64,000 nt of DNA from Rubripirellula reticaptiva. Lineage in GTDB: Bacteria; Planctomycetota; Planctomycetia; Pirellulales; Pirellulaceae. The stretch spans positions 1,426,001 through 1,490,000 of the forward strand of contig NZ_SJPX01000001.1 of assembly GCF_007860175.1 (NCBI RefSeq), read 5' to 3'. Shown here piece after piece: positions 26,942-35,463 of this stretch. The number at the start of each line of letters is the position of its first letter. Positions within the stretch are counted from its first letter, which is position 1. The translations under genes were made by a program, and so were the position numbers. The notes beneath the pieces are model-generated. The model worked only from the letters and a program-made list of their open reading frames with translations. It did not search any database and was not told where the DNA came from.

Positions 26942-28396
26942 CTATTTCCCTTCGCTCGTTTCTATAGCCGGGCTTTCTTTTTGGGATCGCAACAGTGCCT
27001 GAACATCGCTTGCGGTAAGGGGGCGACTCAGCAAGTAGCCTTGGATCTCACTGCAACCGGCTTCCCGAACGGATCGCATTTCGTCGTTCGTCTCGACTCC
27101 TTCTGCCGTTGTCTTGGCGCCCAGGCACGTTCCTAAAGCGGCAATCATTTTCACCAGTGCGCCCGAGTCGCCGGATGTGTCGCCGCCAGAAACGAATGAG
27201 CGGTCGATTTTAATTTTGTCAAACGGGAACTGACGCAGATAGCTGATCGATGAATAGCCCGTTCCAAAATCATCCATAGCAATTCGAACGCCAAGATCAC
27301 GCAGTTGATGGAGCAGCCCCAACGTCAAATCGGCATTCGATATGAGTGAACGCTCGGTGATCTCTAGTTCAAGGCGATGGGCATTGAGCCCTGATTGGTT
27401 CAGCGCGTCCATCACGGTGCTGATGAACGCTCGATTACGCAATTGGATCGGCGCGACATTGACCGCGACGCCAATCTGAGCATCCCACGTAACAGCTTCC
27501 ATGCAGGCTTGACGTAAAACCCACTCTCCCAATGAACAAATGAGCCCAGTTTCTTCTGCGATTGGAATAAAGGCGTCCGGCGGGATGCGGCCTCGAGTCG
27601 GATGGTTCCAGCGAACGAGAGCCTCAAGCGATACGATTTCGTTGGTGCTGAGGTCCAAGACCGGTTGGTAGTGCAGCTCGAATTCTTCGTTTTGGACCGC
27701 GCTGCGCAACTCGATCTCGAGCGTTCGACGCGCTTGCATCTTTGCATCCATCTCTGGCTCAAAGTACCGCAGGATATTTCGTCCATCTTGCTTGGCGCGA
27801 TACAAGGCGAGGTCCGCGTTCTTCGTCAACTCCTCTGCGGTCTCACCATCATAGGGGCCAAGCGCGACCCCTATGCTGATGCCGATGTGAACAAACTGTT
27901 CATCAATGATGATCGGTTCTCGCAGTGAGTCGATGATGCGCTTCGATAATGCACGTGAACCATTTGGTTGAGACGTTCCCAACTGCAGAACAGTAAACTC
28001 ATCGCCCCCCATTCGACCAACAAGGTCGATTTCGCTCACCGCATTTCGCAATCGATCGGCAACGATTTTTAGCACTTGGTCGCCCACCGGATGACCGAGC
28101 GTGTCGTTGACTGGCTTAAAGTGGTCAAGGTCCAAGTACAGAAGTGCGAGCTCATTCCCTTCGCCGTTCGCCGTCAAACGTCGAGCAAAATCGCTTGTGA
28201 ACGCAGAGCGATTGAGCAGCCCTGTTAAGGGATCTTCGCGAATGATCTGGGAGAGTCGCGTCTGTTCGATCTGTAGTAAACCCATTGCGCTATCTAGCGA
28301 AGCTAACGAATGGTTTTGAGTGGATTCCTTTTGGCAAGAAATTTCCGGTGTCGCGGAAACACTTGAAAGTGAATGTCCGGAATCGATGATTGTCAT
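26942..28396 (-). CDS. GGDEF-EAL cyclic-di-GMP enzyme
   Basis: 484 aa, no transmembrane helix and no PAS/GAF sensor; the N-terminal about 55 residues are mostly helical. GGDEF domain: DPLTGLLNRSAF, LYLDLDHFKPVNDTLGH, and an intact GRMGGDEF (130-134). The RxxD inhibitory site is SEID here, so product inhibition at the I-site is probably lost. EAL domain: SLEALVRWNHP (EAL 258-260), EITERSL, AMDDFGTGYSS, KIDRSFV, TAEGVET and QGYLLSRPL, i.e. all key metal and catalytic motifs of an active phosphodiesterase. Both activities look possible. It is the first gene of a two-gene unit with the BLUF sensor directly downstream, a natural candidate for its input. Confidence 0.93.
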   Translation of the reverse strand: MTIIDSGHSLSSVSATPEISCQKESTQNHSLASLDSAMGLLQIEQTRLSQIIREDPLTGLLNRSAFTSDFARRLTANGEGNELALLYLDLDHFKPVNDTLGHPVGDQVLKIVADRLRNAVSEIDLVGRMGGDEFTVLQLGTSQPNGSRALSKRIIDSLREPIIIDEQFVHIGISIGVALGPYDGETAEELTKNADLALYRAKQDGRNILRYFEPEMDAKMQARRTLEIELRSAVQNEEFELHYQPVLDLSTNEIVSLEALVRWNHPTRGRIPPDAFIPIAEETGLICSLGEWVLRQACMEAVTWDAQIGVAVNVAPIQLRNRAFISTVMDALNQSGLNAHRLELEITERSLISNADLTLGLLHQLRDLGVRIAMDDFGTGYSSISYLRQFPFDKIKIDRSFVSGGDTSGDSGALVKMIAALGTCLGAKTTAEGVETNDEMRSVREAGCSEIQGYLLSRPLTASDVQALLRSQKESPAIETSEGK

Positions 28397-28611
28397 TCAA
28401 CAAGAGTTCCCAATACTGCTGCCCCAATACCGCATCGTTTGCACGATGGATAAACGTTCCTTATTCACTTAGGACACAGAAAAAGTCGATGTCCGGCGAT
28501 TCCGGGGAAGCCATCAACACCATCCGAGAAACTGAACGTGAAAGCGGCTTTCTTTGCATAATCGGTACAACCGCAAACGAAGAAAGCGAGGGTAGCTTGC
28601 CCACCGAGCGT

Positions 28612-31125
28612 TTAACGCGACCGAAAAATTTCGCTGGTCAACACTTCGGTCACCATCGTTTGTAGTCCGTAGCCATCAGCTTTGACACGGGCGAGAATTT
28701 CATCGATCTCATATTGATCGGTCCGTTCCATGTGTCGTCCGGTCGTGTAGCTGAGCATCTTTTCGATCAGATTGCGTGCGAAAGGTTCACTGCGAGTTTC
28801 CAGAAGCACCTGTTTGAAGTTTGCGAAGTTGTCGTACGTTTCGCCGGAGGGCAACTTTCCAGACGGATCAATCTTTGCCGAAGTACCTTTGTCGCTGGGT
28901 TTGGGATACTTGTCTCGCCAGCGTCCGATGGGATCAAACGTTTCTAACGCAAAGCCAAGCGGATCAATGTTGCGGTGGCAGACGTAACACGTTTTGTCTT
29001 CGCGGTGCTTGGCCAATCTCTGGCGGATTGTGGTCGCTCCGCTGACGTCCGCGTCGATCGCTGGCACTTCGTCCGGCGGCGGTGGCGGTGTGATGCCAAG
29101 AATGTTTTCCAGCACCCACACACCGCGAGTCACTGGTGATGTGTCAACGCCATTGGCACTGACCGTCAACACGCCAGCCATGCCCAGTACGCCGCCTCGT
29201 TGAATGTTCTTCCCTAGGCTGACTCTCTGGAACCCATCCGCCAAGCGAAGCGTGTCCTGTTCGGGCAATCGATAGAGCTTGGCCAGTCGCTTGTCGGCGA
29301 ACGTGTAATCGGCATTCAAGAAATCCATGACGGATCCGTTCTCGTCAAGCAAGCTGCGAAAGAACAGACGTGCTTCTTGTTTCATGGGTTCCGGAAGGTT
29401 TTCGGCATAGTATTCCGGCATCGTGTTGCGAGGTGGCGGCAGATTGCCAATGTCTCGTAGGTTCAGCCAACTGTCCAAAAATCCGTTGACGAATTCATCG
29501 CAGCGATTATCGGCAACCATTCTGGTGATCTGATTTTTTAGTTCATCCGATTCAGCAAGTTTTCCCGACTCGGCAACCTTGAAGAGTTGGTCATCCGGCG
29601 GTGCAGCCCAAATCGCATAGGAAAGCCGCGAAGCAAGGTCCATGGGCCGCAGCAGGGTTTCGGCCTCGGGCGTTATTTCGCTGAGGTACAAAAACGAGGG
29701 CGAGCAGAGGATCAGTTTTAACGCGTCGAGCGCCGACTGACGTGGTGTTGCCTCTTGGGACAATCGTTTTTTGTATATCGCCTTGATCCGATCGCGATCG
29801 GATTTGTCCAAGGGGCGACGGAACGCTTTTTGAGCAAATGCAAACAGTTGTGGAAGTGCTTCGTCTGGCTGAAAACCTTGCTCGCCAAAGACGGCTAGTT
29901 CTTCGTTGCCACCACCGGGTTCTTCGACGGGGCCATGAACTTTGATTTCGCCGATCTTGATGTGAGGCAGCGCGCCTTCGCGAAGCAGGGTTGATCGCGA
30001 GACACCTTCCTTGGGATTTTTAAATTCCTTCTTGTAACGTTTGTTGATCGCGATTACTGACGCACGTGATTCGTAAGGACCGTTGGGGAAAATGAATCGC
30101 GGCGTTTGGCCGGCTTCCAACCAGACACGAAACTTCAACCATTCGGGTTCTTCGTCTGGCACAATCGCCGACGCGAGTATCGGCTCGATCGCTTGCGGGT
30201 AATGAATGTGGCCTTTCGTTGCGTCGCCCGGGACGACGGCCAATTGGAAAGGCTCAGAAAAGTCGATGCGGAAAATTTTTGGATCGTAGTGCGTGTCGCG
30301 GTGCATTGCTTGGGCGTGGACCTCGATGTCGTAGAGTCCAGACACGGGAACGCCTTCGAGGAAGTCTTCGATGTGGCCGTAGCCGCCTTGTCGAGTGTCC
30401 GTGTTGGGCTGCTCGTAGAGGCATAGATATTCGAAGTTAAAGACGCTTTTGTGAGAGCCTGTCAGTTCTTCGTACTGTTGGAAGTTGTCGGTAAAGTGCC
30501 AAGACTTGGGCTCGATCGCAGGTTTGCCCAGACGCGTTTCAATCAACCGTGTTGCCGCTTGGAAATACTGATCCAGCAAGAATCCCGATGTCACCAGGGA
30601 CTCGCCGATCGTGTCGATGTGGTGGCTGGTGTTGTCTTTGGGGAAATCAGCCGTCAAGCCAAGCGTGTCGACGCGGCGATTCATCAGCGTCGCCAAAGTC
30701 GTTTCGTACTCGCGATTGGAAAGCCGACGCATGACGGTGCGCCCACCCGAGCTTTTGAACTGGTCGCGCGCCTGTTGAATGCTGTCTCGCAATTCGCCAA
30801 CAAGCTTCAAGCGTTCGTCATCGCTGGGTTGGTCCGCGTCTTCAGGCGGCATCAACTTTAATGTCACTTGATCGATGATTTCATCGGCCGTGATCAGATG
30901 TTGTTCCGACTGGATAGGCAGCGAAAACGATTCGAACTCGCGATCACCTTCGCTCAGATCGGCGTTATGGCAATCGGCGCAATACTTGGTCAAGAGAGCA
31001 GCAGAAACCGACACTTGATCGGTGTTTGCTTCCGCCGCAGTGCTGGTGTGCAAAGCCGTGGTCGAAACGGCGAACATCCAGGCGGCAAGCATGATCGCTT
31101 GCCCGCCACATTGACTCGATCGCAT
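28612..31125 (-). CDS. DUF1592/DUF1588/DUF1585 cytochrome-type secreted protein
   Basis: 837 aa from ATG 31125, which gives a signal segment (AIMLAAWMFAVSTTALHTSTAAEA); a longer frame reaching 31383 would overlap the DUF1552 gene. Seen in order: a planctomycete cytochrome-C-like haem motif CADCH, DUF1587 (TVMRRLSNREYETTLATLM), a carbohydrate-binding-like middle part, DUF1595/DUF1592 (AFRRPLDKSDRDRI, PSFLYLSE, LASRLSYAIWAAPPDDQLF), DUF1588 (GVLGMAGVLTVSANGVDTSPVTRGVWVLENI, second haem motif CYVCH, NIDPLGFALETFDPIGRWR), and DUF1585 at the C-terminus. Known: this architecture is widespread in planctomycetes with no proven function. It follows the DUF1552 gene after 10 nt, so the two form an operon. 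Confidence 0.88.
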   Translation of the reverse strand: MRSSQCGGQAIMLAAWMFAVSTTALHTSTAAEANTDQVSVSAALLTKYCADCHNADLSEGDREFESFSLPIQSEQHLITADEIIDQVTLKLMPPEDADQPSDDERLKLVGELRDSIQQARDQFKSSGGRTVMRRLSNREYETTLATLMNRRVDTLGLTADFPKDNTSHHIDTIGESLVTSGFLLDQYFQAATRLIETRLGKPAIEPKSWHFTDNFQQYEELTGSHKSVFNFEYLCLYEQPNTDTRQGGYGHIEDFLEGVPVSGLYDIEVHAQAMHRDTHYDPKIFRIDFSEPFQLAVVPGDATKGHIHYPQAIEPILASAIVPDEEPEWLKFRVWLEAGQTPRFIFPNGPYESRASVIAINKRYKKEFKNPKEGVSRSTLLREGALPHIKIGEIKVHGPVEEPGGGNEELAVFGEQGFQPDEALPQLFAFAQKAFRRPLDKSDRDRIKAIYKKRLSQEATPRQSALDALKLILCSPSFLYLSEITPEAETLLRPMDLASRLSYAIWAAPPDDQLFKVAESGKLAESDELKNQITRMVADNRCDEFVNGFLDSWLNLRDIGNLPPPRNTMPEYYAENLPEPMKQEARLFFRSLLDENGSVMDFLNADYTFADKRLAKLYRLPEQDTLRLADGFQRVSLGKNIQRGGVLGMAGVLTVSANGVDTSPVTRGVWVLENILGITPPPPPDEVPAIDADVSGATTIRQRLAKHREDKTCYVCHRNIDPLGFALETFDPIGRWRDKYPKPSDKGTSAKIDPSGKLPSGETYDNFANFKQVLLETRSEPFARNLIEKMLSYTTGRHMERTDQYEIDEILARVKADGYGLQTMVTEVLTSEIFRSR

Positions 31126-31135
31126 GGTTACCACG

Positions 31136-32425
31136 TTATGAGAACGTGCCTGTGCTGGTTCCGAACGAGTCCTGCAGCACGCCCATTTTTTGAGCGATGT
31201 CGACGTACAGGTTGCACAGCGGTATTTTCGCCACGCCTTTGTCGGCAACCTTCTTAAATTCGCCGCGGCCGTAACCACCCCCGGCCAGCACAATCGGAAG
31301 ATCGTTGTTGGTGTGCGAGCTGCCGTTGCCCATTCCGCTGCCGAACAGCACCGTGGTCGAGTCGAGTAAGGTTTGTTGGCCATCTTGGATGTCGGCGAGG
31401 CGAGTTAAAAACTTGCCAAATTGTTCCAGTTGATAAGTTTCCAAAGTGATCAGATTGGCAACCGCTTCCTCATCGTTGCCGTGATGCGAAAGGCTATGGT
31501 ACGACTTGTCGATACCCAGGTTCTGAGGCAAGAAGCTGCCGCCAATTTCCAGCGTCGCGATCCGGGTCGAATCGGTCTGCAGTGCTAAAGCGATCAGTTC
31601 GTACAACATCGGTAGGTCGTCGACTGTATTGGCATCGGCTGGTTTTTCGAAGGGAGCGTCAGGCTTGGGCTGGTCGGCCCAACGCCGGCGAATGTCCAAG
31701 CGTTTTTCGACATCACGGATCGAGCTGAAGTACTCGTCTAGCTTGGACTTGTCTTCTTGGTTGACTCGCTTGGAAAGCGAACTTGCCTCTTCTTGGATCG
31801 AATCCAGAACCGACGCTTGCAGCTTATTCGCCTTCACCTGCTGAGCCCGTCTTTCTTTTGATTCGGTCACGAACAGTCTTTCGAACAGTTCGGCAGGTCC
31901 GGTGATTGGCGGCACGCGCACACCCGATTTGGTCCACGACATTTGGCAACCGCCGTGAATGCCTCCTTCGGATCCCACCGTCAACGATGGGAAACGCGTT
32001 TCGTTGCCGACTTCGTCGGCGATGAACTGATCGATCGTGACGTTGCCATCGCGACGATTCTTTGACTCGTGATGCAGCACGCCGGAGAGGAACGTGTGAA
32101 CGGCAAAGTGCCCGCCGCGAATTCCGTGGTCGAGTCCACGGTAGACCGTGATCTGTTCGCGGTTGGCGGCCAGCGGTTTCAGCAGCGTGGTTTCTTCGAA
32201 TTCCTTGCCGGTTGTTTCCGGGAAGAAATGCTTCTGCTGAAAGCCAAGCAGGTTGCCCACGGCAACGAACCGCCGGGCCCCGACGCCCGCACCGCGGGTT
32301 TCGCGAATCGCCGAGTTAGCGCCAACAGAATCGGCCATCAGCGAGGGCAACCCAGGTAGTGCCATCGACCCGGCAAGAGACCGAAGCACAAAACGTCGAC
32401 GATTAAGATTGGTTGGTTTTGACAT
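31136..32425 (-). CDS. DUF1552 protein with Tat signal
   Basis: 429 aa. Seen: a twin-arginine-type signal (NRRRFVLRSLAGSMALPGLPSLM) and the DUF1552 pattern: FVAVGNLLGFQQKHFFP, YRGLDHGIRGGHFAVHTFLSGV, IDQFIADEVGNETRFPSLTVG, PITGPAELFERLF, YHSLSHHGNDEEAVANLITLETYQLEQF, and LFGSGMGNGSSHTNNDLPIVLAGGG. The last part resembles the C-terminal metal-site region of the DUF1501/alkaline-phosphatase-like fold. Known: DUF1552 genes pair with DUF1592 genes across planctomycetes; the biochemical role is unknown. Tat export suggests folding, possibly with a cofactor, before transport. First gene of the pair, 63 nt downstream of the reductase gene. Confidence 0.9.
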   Translation of the reverse strand: MSKPTNLNRRRFVLRSLAGSMALPGLPSLMADSVGANSAIRETRGAGVGARRFVAVGNLLGFQQKHFFPETTGKEFEETTLLKPLAANREQITVYRGLDHGIRGGHFAVHTFLSGVLHHESKNRRDGNVTIDQFIADEVGNETRFPSLTVGSEGGIHGGCQMSWTKSGVRVPPITGPAELFERLFVTESKERRAQQVKANKLQASVLDSIQEEASSLSKRVNQEDKSKLDEYFSSIRDVEKRLDIRRRWADQPKPDAPFEKPADANTVDDLPMLYELIALALQTDSTRIATLEIGGSFLPQNLGIDKSYHSLSHHGNDEEAVANLITLETYQLEQFGKFLTRLADIQDGQQTLLDSTTVLFGSGMGNGSSHTNNDLPIVLAGGGYGRGEFKKVADKGVAKIPLCNLYVDIAQKMGVLQDSFGTSTGTFS

Positions 32426-32488
32426 GCCCCCATTGTACTGTCGAACGAATCCGGTGTCAGTCAGCGTAAATCCGGCAAACTTTGGCCA

Positions 32489-33766
32489 CTACGCTTTGAT
32501 TTCGACGTCGGTTTCTGGCCTTGCGACGCACATCACGACTTCGCCGTCTTCGAAGTCGCATTCGGGTTGTTCGTCGTAGCGAACGTTGCCCTTGATGAGT
32601 CGGTGTACGCAGGCGCCGCACTGGCCCGCGCGGCAGGATGCGTCGACGTTGACGCCTGCGTCGTCGGCGACATCCAGCAGTGATACGCTGGGATCGTTCC
32701 AGGTCGTGTGACAGCTGCTTTGGGTGAAAGTGATTTTCAGTTCGTCAGTTTCGCTGGCACCAGAATTCTTGACTGCGATCGCGCCTGGCCCCTTGGCTTT
32801 GCCGCCAAAAGACTCGTACTGGACTGACGCTTCGTCGATGCCGTGCTGGATCAGTTCGGTGGCCATCAATTCCATGAACACGCTGGGGCCACAGATGCGA
32901 TAGTCCCCTTCACCGCTGCCGGTTCGTTCGATGATCTGCGCGGCGCTGATTCGACCCGTTGTGATGCGATCAAGTGCTGAATCGGTTAGGCTGTCGGCAT
33001 CTTCGATCGGTCGGCTGAACCAAACGTGCAGCTGGAATTTGCCGGTTTGGGCAAGCGTGTTGCCCAAGTAACGAAGTGGCTTCAGGAACGGTGCATTGGT
33101 TTGGTCGCGAAGTTGGTAGTACAAATGAACTTCGCGATTCGGCGTTTCTTCTAAACTTTGCAACAGCATCGACAGCATCGGCGTGATGCCGATTCCAGCA
33201 GCGATCAAGTGCAAAGGTCGCTCGGGATAGTCGGGGTTGATGTGGAAGTGACCGCGGGGCGATTGGATTTGGATCACGTCGCCGGCTTGAATGGTGTCGT
33301 GCAGTTGCCGGCTCATTCGTCCATCGGGAACGCGTTTTACCGTGATTCGGTAACGCGGTTCGCCCGGGCCGCTGGACAAGCTATAGCAGCGAACGACGGG
33401 CTTGGGCGAGTCTGCTTCTTCGCTCGGCTTGCAGCGAACGCTGATTGATTGGCCACCTTTGAAGCGTGGCATCAATTCGCCGTCGGCGGGTCGCAGCGAG
33501 AACGATCGGCAATCGGGCGACTCGTCTTGAATTGCATCGACCACCATGTCTCGCCATCCCTTCCACGAAAGGTTGTTGGGGTTTGATGCGGTCGTTTGCG
33601 ATGATTGTGTCGACTCACTCGACGACGGTGTACTCGACGACAGGGTCGGCAGGTCGCTGATGATGTCAGTTCGGTACCGTCGTTCTTCCCGACGCGATAT
33701 AAACTCGGCAAAGACGAGATACGCGATGATTGGAATAATCAGGACAATCCCTAAGATTCCTGTCAT
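32489..33766 (-). CDS. Membrane-anchored FAD/NAD(P)H oxidoreductase with C-terminal 2Fe-2S ferredoxin domain
   Basis: 425 aa. Seen: one N-terminal transmembrane helix (ILGIVLIIPIIAYLVFAEFI), a Ser-rich linker (about 40-60), then an FAD-binding domain (SFSLRPADGELMPRFKGGQSISVR, VVRCYSLSSGP, GRMSRQLHD). A NAD-binding domain follows (LIAAGIGITPMLSMLLQS, YRICGPSVFMELM), then a plant-type 2Fe-2S domain with CRAGQCGAC and the distal Cys in VVMCVARP. Known: this order matches ferredoxin-NADP reductase/Hcr- and Hmp-like reductases that pass electrons from NAD(P)H to a partner. The partner is not evident here. An inverted repeat lies 28-56 nt upstream of the start. Confidence 0.85.
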   Translation of the reverse strand: MTGILGIVLIIPIIAYLVFAEFISRREERRYRTDIISDLPTLSSSTPSSSESTQSSQTTASNPNNLSWKGWRDMVVDAIQDESPDCRSFSLRPADGELMPRFKGGQSISVRCKPSEEADSPKPVVRCYSLSSGPGEPRYRITVKRVPDGRMSRQLHDTIQAGDVIQIQSPRGHFHINPDYPERPLHLIAAGIGITPMLSMLLQSLEETPNREVHLYYQLRDQTNAPFLKPLRYLGNTLAQTGKFQLHVWFSRPIEDADSLTDSALDRITTGRISAAQIIERTGSGEGDYRICGPSVFMELMATELIQHGIDEASVQYESFGGKAKGPGAIAVKNSGASETDELKITFTQSSCHTTWNDPSVSLLDVADDAGVNVDASCRAGQCGACVHRLIKGNVRYDEQPECDFEDGEVVMCVARPETDVEIKA

Positions 33767-33793
33767 GGGAACTCAAGCGTGATAATGGGTGGA

Positions 33794-33822
33794 CGGGAAG
33801 GTTTTTGAAACCTAGCTTCCCG
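33794..33822. promoter_or_regulatory. Inverted repeat upstream of the 2Fe-2S reductase gene
   Basis: CGGGAAG(GTTT) ... (AAAC)ctagCTTCCCG forms an interrupted hairpin. The outer 7-bp stem is perfect, and inner GTTT/AAAC pairs enclose a short loop with a small bulge on one side. It lies 28-56 nt before the start codon of the minus-strand reductase and about 130 nt before the plus-strand histidine kinase frame. No T-tract follows, so a protein-binding site or 5' UTR structure is more likely than a terminator. Confidence 0.35.
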
Positions 33823-33951
33823 ATCACGATGGGCGATCAAAACTCGCAGTTCTGGCCCGAGAAGTTGGCCAAAAATTGTGGTTGCCTGTTGATTTGGAGG
33901 CTTTTTCGACATCGAACCAGCCTCGAGTGTCTCGGCTAGTCACATCGGTCG

Positions 33952-35463
33952 TTGTCTCGTCTGTGTCAGTTTGATTGCTTGTGGCGGATTCTACGTCTGC
34001 CGAATACGCTTAGAGTTGAATTCTTCCTCCGCACATCGGCCCCCGAGAGTTTGTTGCCAACGCCATCTCCCTTTCGCTCGCTAAGGCTTCGAATTCTTGC
34101 TCCCTTGATTGCAACAGCGGTCTTGGCGGCGGGCTTGGTGTCGATCGCGTCGTACCGATTGGGGACTCATTGGGCGACCGTTGAATTGCAGGCTCGTTTC
34201 GCCGGGATCGAGCGTTCGCTATCCGTCGCCAACTTTCCGCTCAATTCGATGGTGTTGGGTTCGCTTGCCGAATTGACCCAGACCGAGCTGATCGGACTTG
34301 ATGCTAACGGCAAGGTTCGCGCCAGCACGATCGAAGTCACAAGCACATCGATCACTGCGATGCGACCACTCGCTAGCGATCTGGAAAGCCTATCGCCGGT
34401 CTCGGTCACTTTGGCCGGTCGTCGTTACCGTGTGTTTTCGTTTTCGGTCAACGGTTCGCCTGATCGTCAAGATTGGGTTGCCGAAGTGGTGGTGTTGTTC
34501 GACGAGCAACGGTTTTCCGACAGCCGTCGTCGCACAGCGATGTTACCATTGTTGACCGGGCTTTCCACGATCGCCGCGTTAACGTCGATCACGTTGTGGT
34601 TATCGTCTCGTTTGGTGCGCCGCATCGGCAACTTGCAAGAGCGAGTCGAAGGAGTCGCGGCGGGTGATTTCGAATCGGTGGTATCCGATGATGTCGACGA
34701 CGAAATCGGCCGACTCGGTGGCGCGGTCGATTCGATGGCGTCGCAATTGAGTCAGTTGTGGAAACAAGTTCATCGCCAGGAAAGTCAAAAGTTGTTGCAC
34801 CAAGTTGCCAGCGGGATGGCGCATCAATTGCGAAACAGTTTGACAGGGGCACGTATGGCGATCGAGCTGCATGCGATGTCTTGTACCGATGATGATGACG
34901 AAGGCATTCAAGTCGCGATCCAACAATTGGAGCGATCCGAAGACTACGTTCGTCGTTTGTTGTTGGTCGCATCGGGGCGGCAAGACGAAGACCGGCCCAC
35001 TGACGTGCGAGTCTGTTTTGAAGATGTACAGTCGAGTCTTGCGCCGATGGCAAAGCACTTGAACGTGACCGTGCAATGGCAGTCCAACGAATCGATAACG
35101 CTGGGGCAAGTGAAAGACGGTCCGGCGTGGGTTGCCGCGGCCACCAATCTTGTTCACAACGCGATCCAAGCTGGCGATGAGGTTGTCGTTCGCCTGGATC
35201 ATGTCGATCCGAGCAACGTGCGGCTGACGGTCACGGACAACGGGCCGGGGGTCGAGCCGTCGATTGCTGACGAGCTGTTCGAGCCGTTCGTGACGTCCAA
35301 GCCCGAAGGCATGGGGTTGGGATTGCCACTGGTTCGCCGCGCCGCCGAGCATCTTGGTGGCGAAGTCAAATGGTGGCGCATCGACCAGCAAACCACTTTT
35401 CAATTTGAAGTACCCGTCACGCGTGCAGACGTGGGCTCCCACACGATCGGATCGGAATCATGA
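33952..35463 (+). CDS. Membrane sensor histidine kinase (NtrB-type partner of sigma-54 regulator)
   Basis: 503 aa from TTG 33952; TTG at residues 34-35 (about 34051) is an alternative that keeps the whole membrane part. Seen: TM1 at about 46-68, a periplasmic sensor segment of about 130 residues with no recognised fold, TM2 at about 197-218, a HAMP domain (219-272), and a HisKA H-box ASGMAHQLRNSLTGARMA (His291). The HATPase_c domain has NLVHNAIQAGD (N box), VTDNGPGV (G1), and EGMGLGLPLVRRAAEHLGG (G2). Known: kinases of this type phosphorylate NtrC-like regulators. The stop overlaps the next start by 4 nt (ATGA), which makes the pairing with the response regulator near certain. The signal is unknown. 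Confidence 0.9.
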   Translation: MSRLCQFDCLWRILRLPNTLRVEFFLRTSAPESLLPTPSPFRSLRLRILAPLIATAVLAAGLVSIASYRLGTHWATVELQARFAGIERSLSVANFPLNSMVLGSLAELTQTELIGLDANGKVRASTIEVTSTSITAMRPLASDLESLSPVSVTLAGRRYRVFSFSVNGSPDRQDWVAEVVVLFDEQRFSDSRRRTAMLPLLTGLSTIAALTSITLWLSSRLVRRIGNLQERVEGVAAGDFESVVSDDVDDEIGRLGGAVDSMASQLSQLWKQVHRQESQKLLHQVASGMAHQLRNSLTGARMAIELHAMSCTDDDDEGIQVAIQQLERSEDYVRRLLLVASGRQDEDRPTDVRVCFEDVQSSLAPMAKHLNVTVQWQSNESITLGQVKDGPAWVAAATNLVHNAIQAGDEVVVRLDHVDPSNVRLTVTDNGPGVEPSIADELFEPFVTSKPEGMGLGLPLVRRAAEHLGGEVKWWRIDQQTTFQFEVPVTRADVGSHTIGSES

